In this document: piece after piece, positions 26,031 through 34,142 of the stretch | How positions within the stretch are numbered: position 1 is the first letter of the stretch | How the letters are laid out: each line of letters starts with the position of its first letter | Origin: CAUZFZ01 sp963579025 | GTDB taxonomy: Bacteria > Planctomycetota > Planctomycetia > Planctomycetales > Planctomycetaceae | Assembly: GCA_963579025.1 (NCBI GenBank) | Contig: CAUZFZ010000025.1 | Span: forward strand, 21,105 to 85,104 | Length of the DNA: 64,000 bases | Reading direction: 5' to 3' | Notes under the pieces: model-generated | Database searches by the model: none | What the model was told of the DNA's origin: nothing | The model's input: the letters and a program-made list of their open reading frames with translations, nothing else | Made by a program: the position numbers and the translations under genes

Positions 26031-26777
26031 CTAATCACCGATTTGGGTTCTCGTTACGTCGCAGACCTTTCCCTCAAGAAGCTGACATCGATCGGTATCT
26101 GGCTCGCCGATTCGACGTGAACACCACTTGACGAGGCAGCGCAACGATAAACAGTAATTAGGATTAGCGAGGATCTTTTCAAGATTGACTCGACCTGCGA
26201 CTCTCTCACCGTCCGATCGCTCGTCATAACTCTGCCCGACATCACGACAGTACTGCTTCAATTTTCCTTTTGGACCACGTATGGCCTCTGGATCACCGTT
26301 CAGTTCTTTAATTGCAAGCCCCAATGTCTCGTTCACGGCTTCAACATCTGCGAGAAAGTACGCCTCGATCATTGGAACAAACAAATGCACGGATGCTCGT
26401 TCCTGAATGCCTCTTGGCAGAAGAATCTTGTCGAGCGGTTCTCGGTACATCTCGTAGACAGCTTCATGCATGGCCTTTCTGTCGTGTTCCAAATCGTCTA
26501 CGACAATTGCCAGATTCGCTGGAGAACGCTCAAGGAAACCGCGGATCTTCAGCGCGAAATCTTCTTGCTTTGAAGACAACCTCTTCCCCTTGCCGACCAT
26601 CTTCTGTTTGTGCTTTTTCGAGCGAGGACTCAATTGTCCGATACGTTGCTTCACAACAAAGTGACAGTGGCCAGTCTCTTCAAGGCTGCGGAGAAAGGCT
26701 GGCAAAAACTGCTCTTCGCCTTTGCCTGTCACCCAGAGTCCAACAGTGAAGAATGCCCATTCATCCATCGACGACAT
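26031..26777 (-). CDS. DUF4276/RloB-like protein, probable TOPRIM-fold effector of an ATPase pair
   Basis: This 248-residue protein starts four bases after the ATPase stop codon's middle, with GGGGAG as ribosome binding site. Near the N-terminus it has VTGKGEEQFLPAFLRSL (a G-x-x-E-E motif), then LAIVVDDLEHDR (paired Asp) and VHLFVPMIEAYFLADVEAV. The Glu...Asp-x-x-x-x-Asp arrangement and the conserved EAYFLAD segment resemble DUF4276/RloB-type proteins, which are thought to have a TOPRIM-like nuclease fold. Together with an AAA_21/OLD-type ATPase such genes form two-gene anti-phage cassettes (compare OLD, Gabija and PARIS architectures). The exact family and any nuclease activity are inferred, not shown. 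Confidence 0.55.
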   Translation of the reverse strand: MSSMDEWAFFTVGLWVTGKGEEQFLPAFLRSLEETGHCHFVVKQRIGQLSPRSKKHKQKMVGKGKRLSSKQEDFALKIRGFLERSPANLAIVVDDLEHDRKAMHEAVYEMYREPLDKILLPRGIQERASVHLFVPMIEAYFLADVEAVNETLGLAIKELNGDPEAIRGPKGKLKQYCRDVGQSYDERSDGERVAGRVNLEKILANPNYCLSLRCLVKWCSRRIGEPDTDRCQLLEGKVCDVTRTQIGD

Positions 26778-26780
26778 GTC

Positions 26781-27974
26781 CTACTCCCCAACGCTTGCGC
26801 ATTCGTCACGCGATTGCCCGGCAAGCGCTTCAGACATGTACAACGAACCGACTGAGTATTCATCAAGCAGATCGTGGATCTCTGCGATGTCACTCACCCG
26901 TTTGAGAGACGTCTTCCCTTCGTCCATTACTGCGGCGAGGATATCGCTTGGCTCGAACTGGCTGATAAGGACCGGCGAGTGCGTCGCAACTAGGATTTGC
27001 TTGTTCCAATTTGTTGCGGCAAGCTGCATTGCTTCCGCGAGAACGGAAATTGCCCACGGATGAAGCGATATCTCTGGTTCGTCGAACAGTAACATTGAGG
27101 TTCGGTGCGCACCTTCCGAGAACAACGCCGTCAACAACAATAACATCTGCAAATGTCCATCGGACACTCCCGACGCGTTGATCGGATTCTGCCGCCCTTT
27201 TTCGAGAAAACTGGCATAGACAGCATTGGGGCCGATTTGATCGAAGACAATCCCGTCGAAGTCCGGAAACGCACGCTTCATAAATTTCATGATGGTTCCG
27301 TAACGGTCGTCGATTTCCGTCTTGTCCTTGATATTCCTCAATGCGGACCAGATGTTTTGCCCTCGGTCAAACAAATGCGTGTGGTAACTCGAATCCGATC
27401 CGCGCGTCTTCAACGGATGCAACGCGAATGATCGCGAGTGGTAGTATCGGACAAAGTGAAGTAGCTGATCGAGTTCTCCAGCAAGCGAATCGTCCGTGTT
27501 GAAATTTAAATAAGTGGAGAGAGTCAGCTTTTCTGGCTCTCTAAGCTTCTCGATGGGAACGAGTTGCTTAACCGCGGCGTGATACAACGTCGCCTTGTCG
27601 GATCCAGTAGCTCTTTCGACCAGGACGTCTCCGTTGGCGGTAAGGCTCTCGCCAGCGGATGGATTGATGCGTCCATCGGTGAGGTCAAACGTGAGGGTAT
27701 ACTTAACGGCTTCCGTTTCCAGGCAAATCGTAATCGATTGATCATCCTCTGCCGCGCCGTCATACAACACCCCAATGCCGTGGCTCCGATTCGATGATGC
27801 CTCGGCAACCCCGCGAATGGCGCAATCTCGGACAAACCAGATTGAATCCAAAAACGTTGACTTTCCCGATCCGTTAGGACCGAATAGTACGCAAATGTCG
27901 CCAACGGATAACCTCTGAACCTGCGCAAGCGATCGAAAGTTCTTTATCGATACACTGCTCAACTTTGTCACCAT
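26781..27974 (-). CDS. AAA family ATPase (AAA_15/AAA_21, OLD/RecF-like)
   Basis: This 397-residue protein begins MVTKLSSVSIKNFRSLAQVQ, the usual N-terminal strand and KNFRS of SMC/RecF-like ATPases. Walker A is FGPNGSGKSTFLDSI (about 32-46). The ABC-type signature region is NASGVSDGHLQMLLLLTALF, Walker B is SMLLFDEPEISLHPWAI, and the H-loop region is KQILVATHSPVLISQF. It lacks an internal TOPRIM domain; the downstream DUF4276-like gene (gap three bases) seems to supply it. GGAGA stands eight bases before the ATG. By eye the two genes look richer in A/T than the flanking genes, which fits horizontal acquisition. Confidence 0.85.
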   Translation of the reverse strand: MVTKLSSVSIKNFRSLAQVQRLSVGDICVLFGPNGSGKSTFLDSIWFVRDCAIRGVAEASSNRSHGIGVLYDGAAEDDQSITICLETEAVKYTLTFDLTDGRINPSAGESLTANGDVLVERATGSDKATLYHAAVKQLVPIEKLREPEKLTLSTYLNFNTDDSLAGELDQLLHFVRYYHSRSFALHPLKTRGSDSSYHTHLFDRGQNIWSALRNIKDKTEIDDRYGTIMKFMKRAFPDFDGIVFDQIGPNAVYASFLEKGRQNPINASGVSDGHLQMLLLLTALFSEGAHRTSMLLFDEPEISLHPWAISVLAEAMQLAATNWNKQILVATHSPVLISQFEPSDILAAVMDEGKTSLKRVSDIAEIHDLLDEYSVGSLYMSEALAGQSRDECASVGE

Positions 27975-28451
27975 CTATAATTCTCCAATCGGATTCAACG
28001 GCACGCGGCGAAGATGTTTGCCTATGTTCACGCAACTGTATTCGTCCCGTCATGATTCGGAAATGCTGCTGGAGCAAACTTTGCATCCCAAAGAAAAAGA
28101 CATCATTGCACGCAATGCAGGATTCCCCGAAAAAGGTCACTGAAAAGCACGGCCACTGAGTAACGAACACTTCGTTCTCAAAGGCGTGATCCATGCTTGC
28201 CTGATGCCGTGCGACGCCCGTCTGGCGATCGACGAGCTTGCCTATCGCCCTCACTTGAGCGACTTCGCCGGCGTCGATGGAGTCACCGCGATCACCGTCA
28301 ACGGACACGCCGCCGAGGTTCGCGCGCTCAGCTTCGGGGAACAACGATGCGGAATTGAAATCGCTCGCGATGGGGTCGCTGGATGGGCCAGTTCAGTTGT
28401 CCTGCGACCATCCACGTAACATCGACCGTTTCGCCAAATTTGCGACGGCGG
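27975..28451. other. Non-coding stretch upstream of the ATPase, with a possible gene remnant
   Basis: No intact gene is recognised. A + frame at 28186-28419 (78 codons, containing GVTAITVNGHAAEVRALSF and ending GWASSVVLRPST) has protein-like composition and could be the tail of a decayed gene, but I cannot name a family. The part next to 27974 should hold the promoter of the ATPase cassette. Confidence 0.3.
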
Positions 28452-31400
28452 CTATGCCGTCGTTTGCGCCGGAGACGCTTTCCGGCGAATCCGTGCGATC
28501 ACTCGGTAGACGGCGTACAGGACAAGTGCCCAGGGAAGAACGAAACAGAGGCCCACAATGACGACGGTCAGGCTCCAGGAAATCGCGGTGAAGCTGGTTG
28601 CCAGGCCTGTGCGAACCTGCGCCAGAAGTCCCCCGTCACTTGGAACGATCAGTTCCGCATTGGACAGCGTCACTTCCAGCCGCGCGATGGCCAGTTTGCC
28701 GTCGGGGACCTGCGGGTTGCGTGTCGACTGTTGCGCACGCACTGTGCCGGACGCCTTAAACTTCTCGACCACGTCACTGCCGCTGGCGAGTGGCACGTCA
28801 AAGACCACCTTCGCTGTCACGCGCCCCGATCGCTCGTGCGCCAGATGCGACTCGACGGTTCGCCCTTGGCTTTCTTCCACAAGCGTCGACAGTGCGGCGG
28901 TCACCTGATCGACATCGCCCACCTCAATGCCCAGCGTGATCGTTTCACGCGGCGGGATGCGGGCCTGGTCGATGAGTGCTACCTGCACGCGAACCTTACT
29001 GTCGATCACATTTTCATCGTCCTGAGAACGTGTGACGTTGCGTGAGAAGACCTCACCGACCGAGTCCAGAACCGGCTGGTCGTCGCGCGGGATGTCGAAG
29101 TCCAACCGGGCCGTAATATTCTGCTTGTCCTGCTCGTTGAGCTGTGCGTTCAGGATGCGACCATTGGCGTTGTCCACGGCCGCTTGCAGCATGCGGTATC
29201 CGGCCGGCACGTCTTCTGTGGCGATCTGAAGTACGATCGTCTCGCGCGGTGCGACCAGTGCCATCGCCCAGAGTTCGACGTTGAACCCACGCTTGGACTT
29301 AGTCACGTTCTTGCTATCGGGGTTCTCGGTCACTTCAAGCCGCATCACTTCGCCGGCAGCCTTCACGTCCATCAACACCGCGTCAGATTCGGCGACGGGC
29401 AATTCGAACTGCACAGACCCGGTCGTTTTCTGGCTGTGCTGGCTCTTGAGCGAAGACGTGACGACTCGGCCACCCGCTTGTTGCACGCGTTCGAGAATCG
29501 TCTTGTAGGCAGCCTCGGTGTCCGTGCAGGCCAGGTTCACGTGAGTGGTTTCGCGTGGGGCCACGTTGGCGACGTTGTACAGCGAAACGGAAAACTGTGT
29601 GTCCTTTCGCACGGTGCGGGCATCGCGAGGCAGACCGCTGCCACCATCCGCCTGCTGCACGCGATCAATGTCCAGCCGAGCCACGCGCCCGATCTGGCGC
29701 AAGCGATCGCGCAACGGGCCGGCAGCATCGCGGTCAATTTCAAAGTTAATCACCGCGCTGTACTGCTCTGCCTCGTGCTGCTTCAACTCGGATTTCGTGA
29801 CCAGCCCGTTCGCCTCGTCGACCGCCTTCAGCGCCTCCTGATGCGCCTGCTCAACATCTTCGACCTCGATGCCCATCTGCACTCGCTCGGTTTCCGTCAA
29901 TGCCGCCGCCGCACGAATCTCCTTCTCGGCAAGCGTGATCTTCAGCGTGCTCAGGGCGACCACATTGTTGTAATAACGCAGTTCACCTTCGGTCTCCTCA
30001 ATCTTCGTGCGCCACAGCCCCAGTTCCTTTTCCGCCTTGAGCAGATGCTCAATCTCTCCCTTGCCGTTCTTAATCATCTCCAGCAGCCGCTCTTCCATGG
30101 CCCGCGCTGCCCGAAGTCGGCTTTCCAGGTCTGTGTACTGCTTAGTGATGTCCTGGCTACCAATCTTCTGGTTCTTGAGTTCTCCCAGGGCACGGAGCTT
30201 CAGGACAAGCGTGTCCAGCCGCTCGGGCAACACGCGAATGACGACGCTGCCCCGCATCTTGCCATTCGGTAACTGCTCACTGTCCACCGTGGCGATGAAC
30301 CCGCCTTCCTCGGTCGTAATCCCGGTGATCTTCTCGACCGCGGAGTCGAACGAGTCGACCTCGAACTCCATTTCGCCGGAACGTATGACCTTGCGTTGCG
30401 TGACGGCCGCTGGCTGGGCCTGATGGACCTCTACCTCGGCTAAGTCATCGGCCTGCTCTGGCTCAGCTTCGGGTCCGTCCTGCTCTACCAATGCGAGGGT
30501 TGGCCCTTTGACGACACCCTGTTGCAAGGGCACAGCCTGGATCGCTTCCAGTCCCACGAGCAGATTGTCGGGCTTGAAGTAAAGCTGCACGGCAACAGCA
30601 GTCTCAGGGGCCGCTGTCACAAGGGAGCTGGCGGACCCGTAATAAGGGGTGTCGTCCAGCGACGCGATCGATCTGCCGAGGGCGCCGGCGCCAGCTACCA
30701 AAGTATCATCGGCGCCAGCCGGATACCGGCCGTCACCACCAGCAGTTTCCGCACCATTGACAGTCAGTGTGCTCTGCAGTGTGGGACGCCGGGCGGTCGG
30801 CCCGGCGATGCGTGTGTACTCGCTACCGGCCCCCTGCTCAAGCGGGCGACGGTATTCGACTTCGCTCGTCGAAGTGTCAGGCGACTTCGTGGTCGGATGA
30901 CTCCACCGACTGTCCGCCACACGCCCGGATTCATCGTGTGGCATGCCCGCATAACCTGAGTCCATCCCTTGAGTCGTTCGTTCCGGCAGTCCTCCGGGAT
31001 AGCCTTCCGTCCTAGCGTACGCATACAGCTCGATGTCGTTCGGCGGCGTGACATAGTAGCCAGCGCCGTCGCTGGAGAGAGCACCCGAACCCAACTCGTC
31101 AAATGCAACAGCTTCGCGACGGGTCCGGCTCGCAAGGATCTGGCGGGGCGACAGATCCAGACCGTCGTCATATGTCATGGTCGTTCCGCCGGATACTTGT
31201 GCCAGTGACGGAGTGGAGCTGGCTGTGACAACTGCCTGGTCCCGCTGGGACGTCCCAGGAAAGATCAGGTGGCCCTGCTCAATCGTGTCAGCGACGAACG
31301 CACCGAGAACACCACACACACACAGCATCACGACCGCCGCCGTGCCCACCGCGAGTCTTCGATACAGTGGCCAAGGCCGCCAACGCGGCCGAGCCGACAC

Positions 31401-31619
31401 ACGCAGCGACTGGATCATACGATCCTCCAGAGCCGGATCTGGTTGCGCATCCGAAAACAGCCCACGCATCGTGTCATCGAACGAACGGGCCTGCTGTACC
31501 GCTTCAGCACATTGCGGGCAGGCGTCGAGGTGCCGTTCCAGGCGTTCCAGGTCGGACGTATCCAACCCACCCGTCAGCCAGGTCGCCACATTTTCCAGAA
31601 CCCATGCATGTTCGGACAT
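28452..31619 (-). CDS. Membrane anti-sigma factor with zinc finger, DUF4349 and tandem repeats
   Basis: The ATG at 31619 overlaps the sigma stop by one base (TGATG); a GTG one codon earlier is possible. The 1055-residue product has an N-terminal ZAS motif HLDACPQC (30-37), a transmembrane helix near 88-110, and a ~290-residue low-complexity linker. A DUF4349 domain (about 405-570) follows, including RSGEMEFEVDSFDSAVEKI, GGFIATVDSEQ and the coiled SRLRAARAMEERLLEMI. Several related blocks of ~100-120 residues come next, each starting with an APRETI- or PPRETI-type strand, then a GRxxxSxL segment and a VxFDxP strand. A final transmembrane helix lies near the C-terminus (VVIVGLCFVLPWALVLYAVY). 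It probably holds the upstream sigma factor at the membrane. Confidence 0.85.
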   Translation of the reverse strand: MSEHAWVLENVATWLTGGLDTSDLERLERHLDACPQCAEAVQQARSFDDTMRGLFSDAQPDPALEDRMIQSLRVSARPRWRPWPLYRRLAVGTAAVVMLCVCGVLGAFVADTIEQGHLIFPGTSQRDQAVVTASSTPSLAQVSGGTTMTYDDGLDLSPRQILASRTRREAVAFDELGSGALSSDGAGYYVTPPNDIELYAYARTEGYPGGLPERTTQGMDSGYAGMPHDESGRVADSRWSHPTTKSPDTSTSEVEYRRPLEQGAGSEYTRIAGPTARRPTLQSTLTVNGAETAGGDGRYPAGADDTLVAGAGALGRSIASLDDTPYYGSASSLVTAAPETAVAVQLYFKPDNLLVGLEAIQAVPLQQGVVKGPTLALVEQDGPEAEPEQADDLAEVEVHQAQPAAVTQRKVIRSGEMEFEVDSFDSAVEKITGITTEEGGFIATVDSEQLPNGKMRGSVVIRVLPERLDTLVLKLRALGELKNQKIGSQDITKQYTDLESRLRAARAMEERLLEMIKNGKGEIEHLLKAEKELGLWRTKIEETEGELRYYNNVVALSTLKITLAEKEIRAAAALTETERVQMGIEVEDVEQAHQEALKAVDEANGLVTKSELKQHEAEQYSAVINFEIDRDAAGPLRDRLRQIGRVARLDIDRVQQADGGSGLPRDARTVRKDTQFSVSLYNVANVAPRETTHVNLACTDTEAAYKTILERVQQAGGRVVTSSLKSQHSQKTTGSVQFELPVAESDAVLMDVKAAGEVMRLEVTENPDSKNVTKSKRGFNVELWAMALVAPRETIVLQIATEDVPAGYRMLQAAVDNANGRILNAQLNEQDKQNITARLDFDIPRDDQPVLDSVGEVFSRNVTRSQDDENVIDSKVRVQVALIDQARIPPRETITLGIEVGDVDQVTAALSTLVEESQGRTVESHLAHERSGRVTAKVVFDVPLASGSDVVEKFKASGTVRAQQSTRNPQVPDGKLAIARLEVTLSNAELIVPSDGGLLAQVRTGLATSFTAISWSLTVVIVGLCFVLPWALVLYAVYRVIARIRRKASPAQTTA

Positions 31620-32200
31620 CACACCGACCCTCCAGTATGTTCACAGTCAATGTGCTCCAGCTTCGCGCGGAGCATCTTCATGCCACGATGGAGCAGTCCC
31701 CGCAACGCGCCGTTGGACATTCCAAGCTCTGTGCAAATCGTGTCGTAGTCCGAGCCGCTGATGTAGCGCAGCATCAGGGGATCGCGGTACTGTTCCGGGA
31801 TCGAACGGAGCACGGCGAGGAACTGGTCGCGCATCTCACTATTCTCCGCCTGTTCGCTTGGGCCCGGGCTAACGTCTGGCACCCGGTTGAGCGCGTTGTT
31901 GTCGGCGGACAGTGGGCCTGCACGCCGTTTCCGCTGGTCGCGTCGAGCGGCATCAATCACGACGTTTTGTGCGATTGTCAGGAGCCACGGCCGAAATGCA
32001 TCTGGATCCGCCAATTGCGGCAATCGCCGAAACGCGATCAGCAGCGTCTCCTGCAGCAGGTCTTCGGCACGATGCACATCGCCGGTTTCCAGGTACAGCC
32101 GCCCGAAGACAAGCCGGCTGACACGACGCACCAGTTCCTCAAACGCACCCTGGTTGCCCTGGCACGCACTTCGGATCAATGTCTTTTCACAATCGGTCAT
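31619..32200 (-). CDS. ECF RNA polymerase sigma-70 factor (second pair)
   Basis: This 193-residue protein (MTDCEKTLIRSACQGNQGAF) has region 2 with AEDLLQETLLIAFRRLPQL and FRPWLLTIAQNVVIDAARR, a ~35-residue linker, and region 4 with IPEQYRDPLMLRYISGSDYD and GMSNGALRGLLHRGMKMLR. Its stop overlaps the start of the giant anti-sigma gene in TGATG, so the two are translationally coupled. A GGTGAG site precedes the ATG. The divergent sulfatase gene starts under 300 bases away, so the shared upstream region holds promoters in both directions. Confidence 0.9.
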   Translation of the reverse strand: MTDCEKTLIRSACQGNQGAFEELVRRVSRLVFGRLYLETGDVHRAEDLLQETLLIAFRRLPQLADPDAFRPWLLTIAQNVVIDAARRDQRKRRAGPLSADNNALNRVPDVSPGPSEQAENSEMRDQFLAVLRSIPEQYRDPLMLRYISGSDYDTICTELGMSNGALRGLLHRGMKMLRAKLEHIDCEHTGGSV

Positions 32201-32487
32201 GAGCGTCTCACCACATATGAGACGTCAATTCCACATCCGGCGCGCGCCGAAAACAAGAGGCTTGTCGTTGGGAGGCTTTTCCATCGCATCGGGTATCGCA
32301 CTTCCGATCCTGGATACGGACTCTTGTTCGAGCGTCAGCACGGGCCAGCGTGTCCGTACGATTCGGCGAACTGATTCATCTGTTATCCTGTACCCGCTCC
32401 CGGCAGGCGTCAGGGATGGCACGCATGACAAGGAAGATGGCCGAGAACGCGAAGGACTCGGAGCGGGTGACGTCAACAGGTCGTCAT

Positions 32488-34071
32488 ATGAATTGGAAAA
32501 CAAGCATGTCTGATCAACGTCTTTTCGATCCAGCTGACACTGGCAGGGAAACGTCCAGTCGCGCGAGTGAAATCGGATCCGACTGCGCATTAGGGCGGCG
32601 GGACTTCCTTCAAGTGACGGGGGCAGGGGCACTGGCGGCAGGTCTGGGATCCGAGCTGCGGGGTGAGTCGACAGCAAAACGACCAAACATCTTGTACCTG
32701 TTTTCCGATCAATGGCGGGCATCTGATCACGGGTATGCGGGCAACCGACAGGTGATCACGCCGCACCTGGATGCTCTGGCGGAGGAGAGCCTGAACTTCA
32801 CGCACGCAGTATCCGGGATTCCGGTGTGTTGCCCGCATCGGGCATCGCTCCTGACAGGGAAACGTCCGCTCTCGCATGGTCTTTACCTGAACGACCTCGC
32901 TCTGACGACGGAGCATCGCTCTGTGGCCCATTGTCTGAATGATGCCGGGTATGCGACCGGATACATCGGCAAGTGGCACATCGACGGACGCGGACGCTCA
33001 GCATTTACTCCTGAGGACCGACGCCAGGGATTCCAGTTCTGGCGAGGGCTTGAGTGCACACATAACTACAACCGGTCGTTCTACTACGCAGACACTCCCG
33101 ACCGAATTCCGTGGGAAGGATACGAAACATTTCCCCAGACGCGAATGGCCCAGGAATATCTCCAGGCACGCGCAAGGGAAGAGAATGGCGATCCCTTCGC
33201 CATGTTCGTTTCGTGGGGACCGCCTCATGCGCCGTATCACACGGCGCCTGCCAAATATCGCGAGATGTATGCAGGCCAAAAAATGACTCTGAGGGATAAT
33301 GTTCCGGAGAACCGCGGCGAACAGGCGCAGCAGGACTACCTTGGTTACTACGCGCACATGACCGCGTTGGACGATTGTGTCGGCGAGTTAATGAAGACTC
33401 TGGATGCCACGGGGCTCGCTGAGAACACGATTGTAGTATACACGTCGGATCACGGGGACATGTTGCATTCACACGGGTTCATGAAGAAGCAGCAGCCCTG
33501 GGACGAATCGTTGCGCGTGCCGTTCCTTGTTCGCTGGCCAGCCGGAATGGGACGGAAGAAACGAGAGACCCCGGCGAGGATCGACACGCCAGACATCATG
33601 CCGACATTGTTGGGTTTGTGCGGAGAAAGGGAGCGGATCCCGGATGCGGTGGAAGGACGCGATTTATCCGGCGTGGTGCGCGGTACCGAACGACCCAATC
33701 TGGATCATGCCGCGGTCATGACGTGTCCGGCCCCGTTCGGGCAATGGAGTCGCGCGAAAGGGGGGCGAGAATATCGCGGTGTGCGCACGGAGAGATGGAC
33801 GTATTGCAAAGACCTGAAGGGCCCGTGGCTCCTGTATGACAACGAAGCGGATCTATTCCAGAATGACAACCTCGTCGGAAACCCGGCGCATGTGAAGAAG
33901 GTACGAGAGCTGGACGATCTGCTCGTGAGTCGGCTGGAGGAAACAGATGACGAGTTCCTGCCGGGTGACGAGTACATTCGACGCTCCGGATATATTGTGA
34001 ATGAACGGACGGGAACGGTGGATTACGGTCGGCCGTTCGACGAACAGAATTACACACGGAGTCCGTTGTAG
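32488..34071 (+). CDS. Sulfatase (FGly type) with Tat-like signal
   Basis: Start chosen at ATG 32488; ATG 32506 is equally possible since neither has a strong ribosome binding site. The 527-residue product has a Tat-like segment (GRRDFLQVTGAGALAAGLG, near 35-55), then PNILYLFSDQWRASDHGYAG with the first metal-binding Asp. The sulfatase signature is CCPHRASLLTG, where Cys114 (C-x-P-x-R) would be oxidised to formylglycine. YTSDHGDMLHSHG supplies the second metal pair. It should remove sulfate from a glycan in the periplasm. It precedes the DUF1549, DUF1501 and heparinase-like genes on the same strand, forming a glycan-related run. Confidence 0.88.
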   Translation: MNWKTSMSDQRLFDPADTGRETSSRASEIGSDCALGRRDFLQVTGAGALAAGLGSELRGESTAKRPNILYLFSDQWRASDHGYAGNRQVITPHLDALAEESLNFTHAVSGIPVCCPHRASLLTGKRPLSHGLYLNDLALTTEHRSVAHCLNDAGYATGYIGKWHIDGRGRSAFTPEDRRQGFQFWRGLECTHNYNRSFYYADTPDRIPWEGYETFPQTRMAQEYLQARAREENGDPFAMFVSWGPPHAPYHTAPAKYREMYAGQKMTLRDNVPENRGEQAQQDYLGYYAHMTALDDCVGELMKTLDATGLAENTIVVYTSDHGDMLHSHGFMKKQQPWDESLRVPFLVRWPAGMGRKKRETPARIDTPDIMPTLLGLCGERERIPDAVEGRDLSGVVRGTERPNLDHAAVMTCPAPFGQWSRAKGGREYRGVRTERWTYCKDLKGPWLLYDNEADLFQNDNLVGNPAHVKKVRELDDLLVSRLEETDDEFLPGDEYIRRSGYIVNERTGTVDYGRPFDEQNYTRSPL

Positions 34072-34142
34072 TCGTATATTGGTCTGGTAAGATTTCGCTG
34101 AGATCATTTCCTCGTATGCAACTCGCCTCAGGAACAGTCCTG

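Noticed and set aside
29184..30272. Plus-strand open frame of 362 codons
   Set aside because: Antisense to the DUF4349 anti-sigma gene; His/Arg-rich composition and no recognisable domain.
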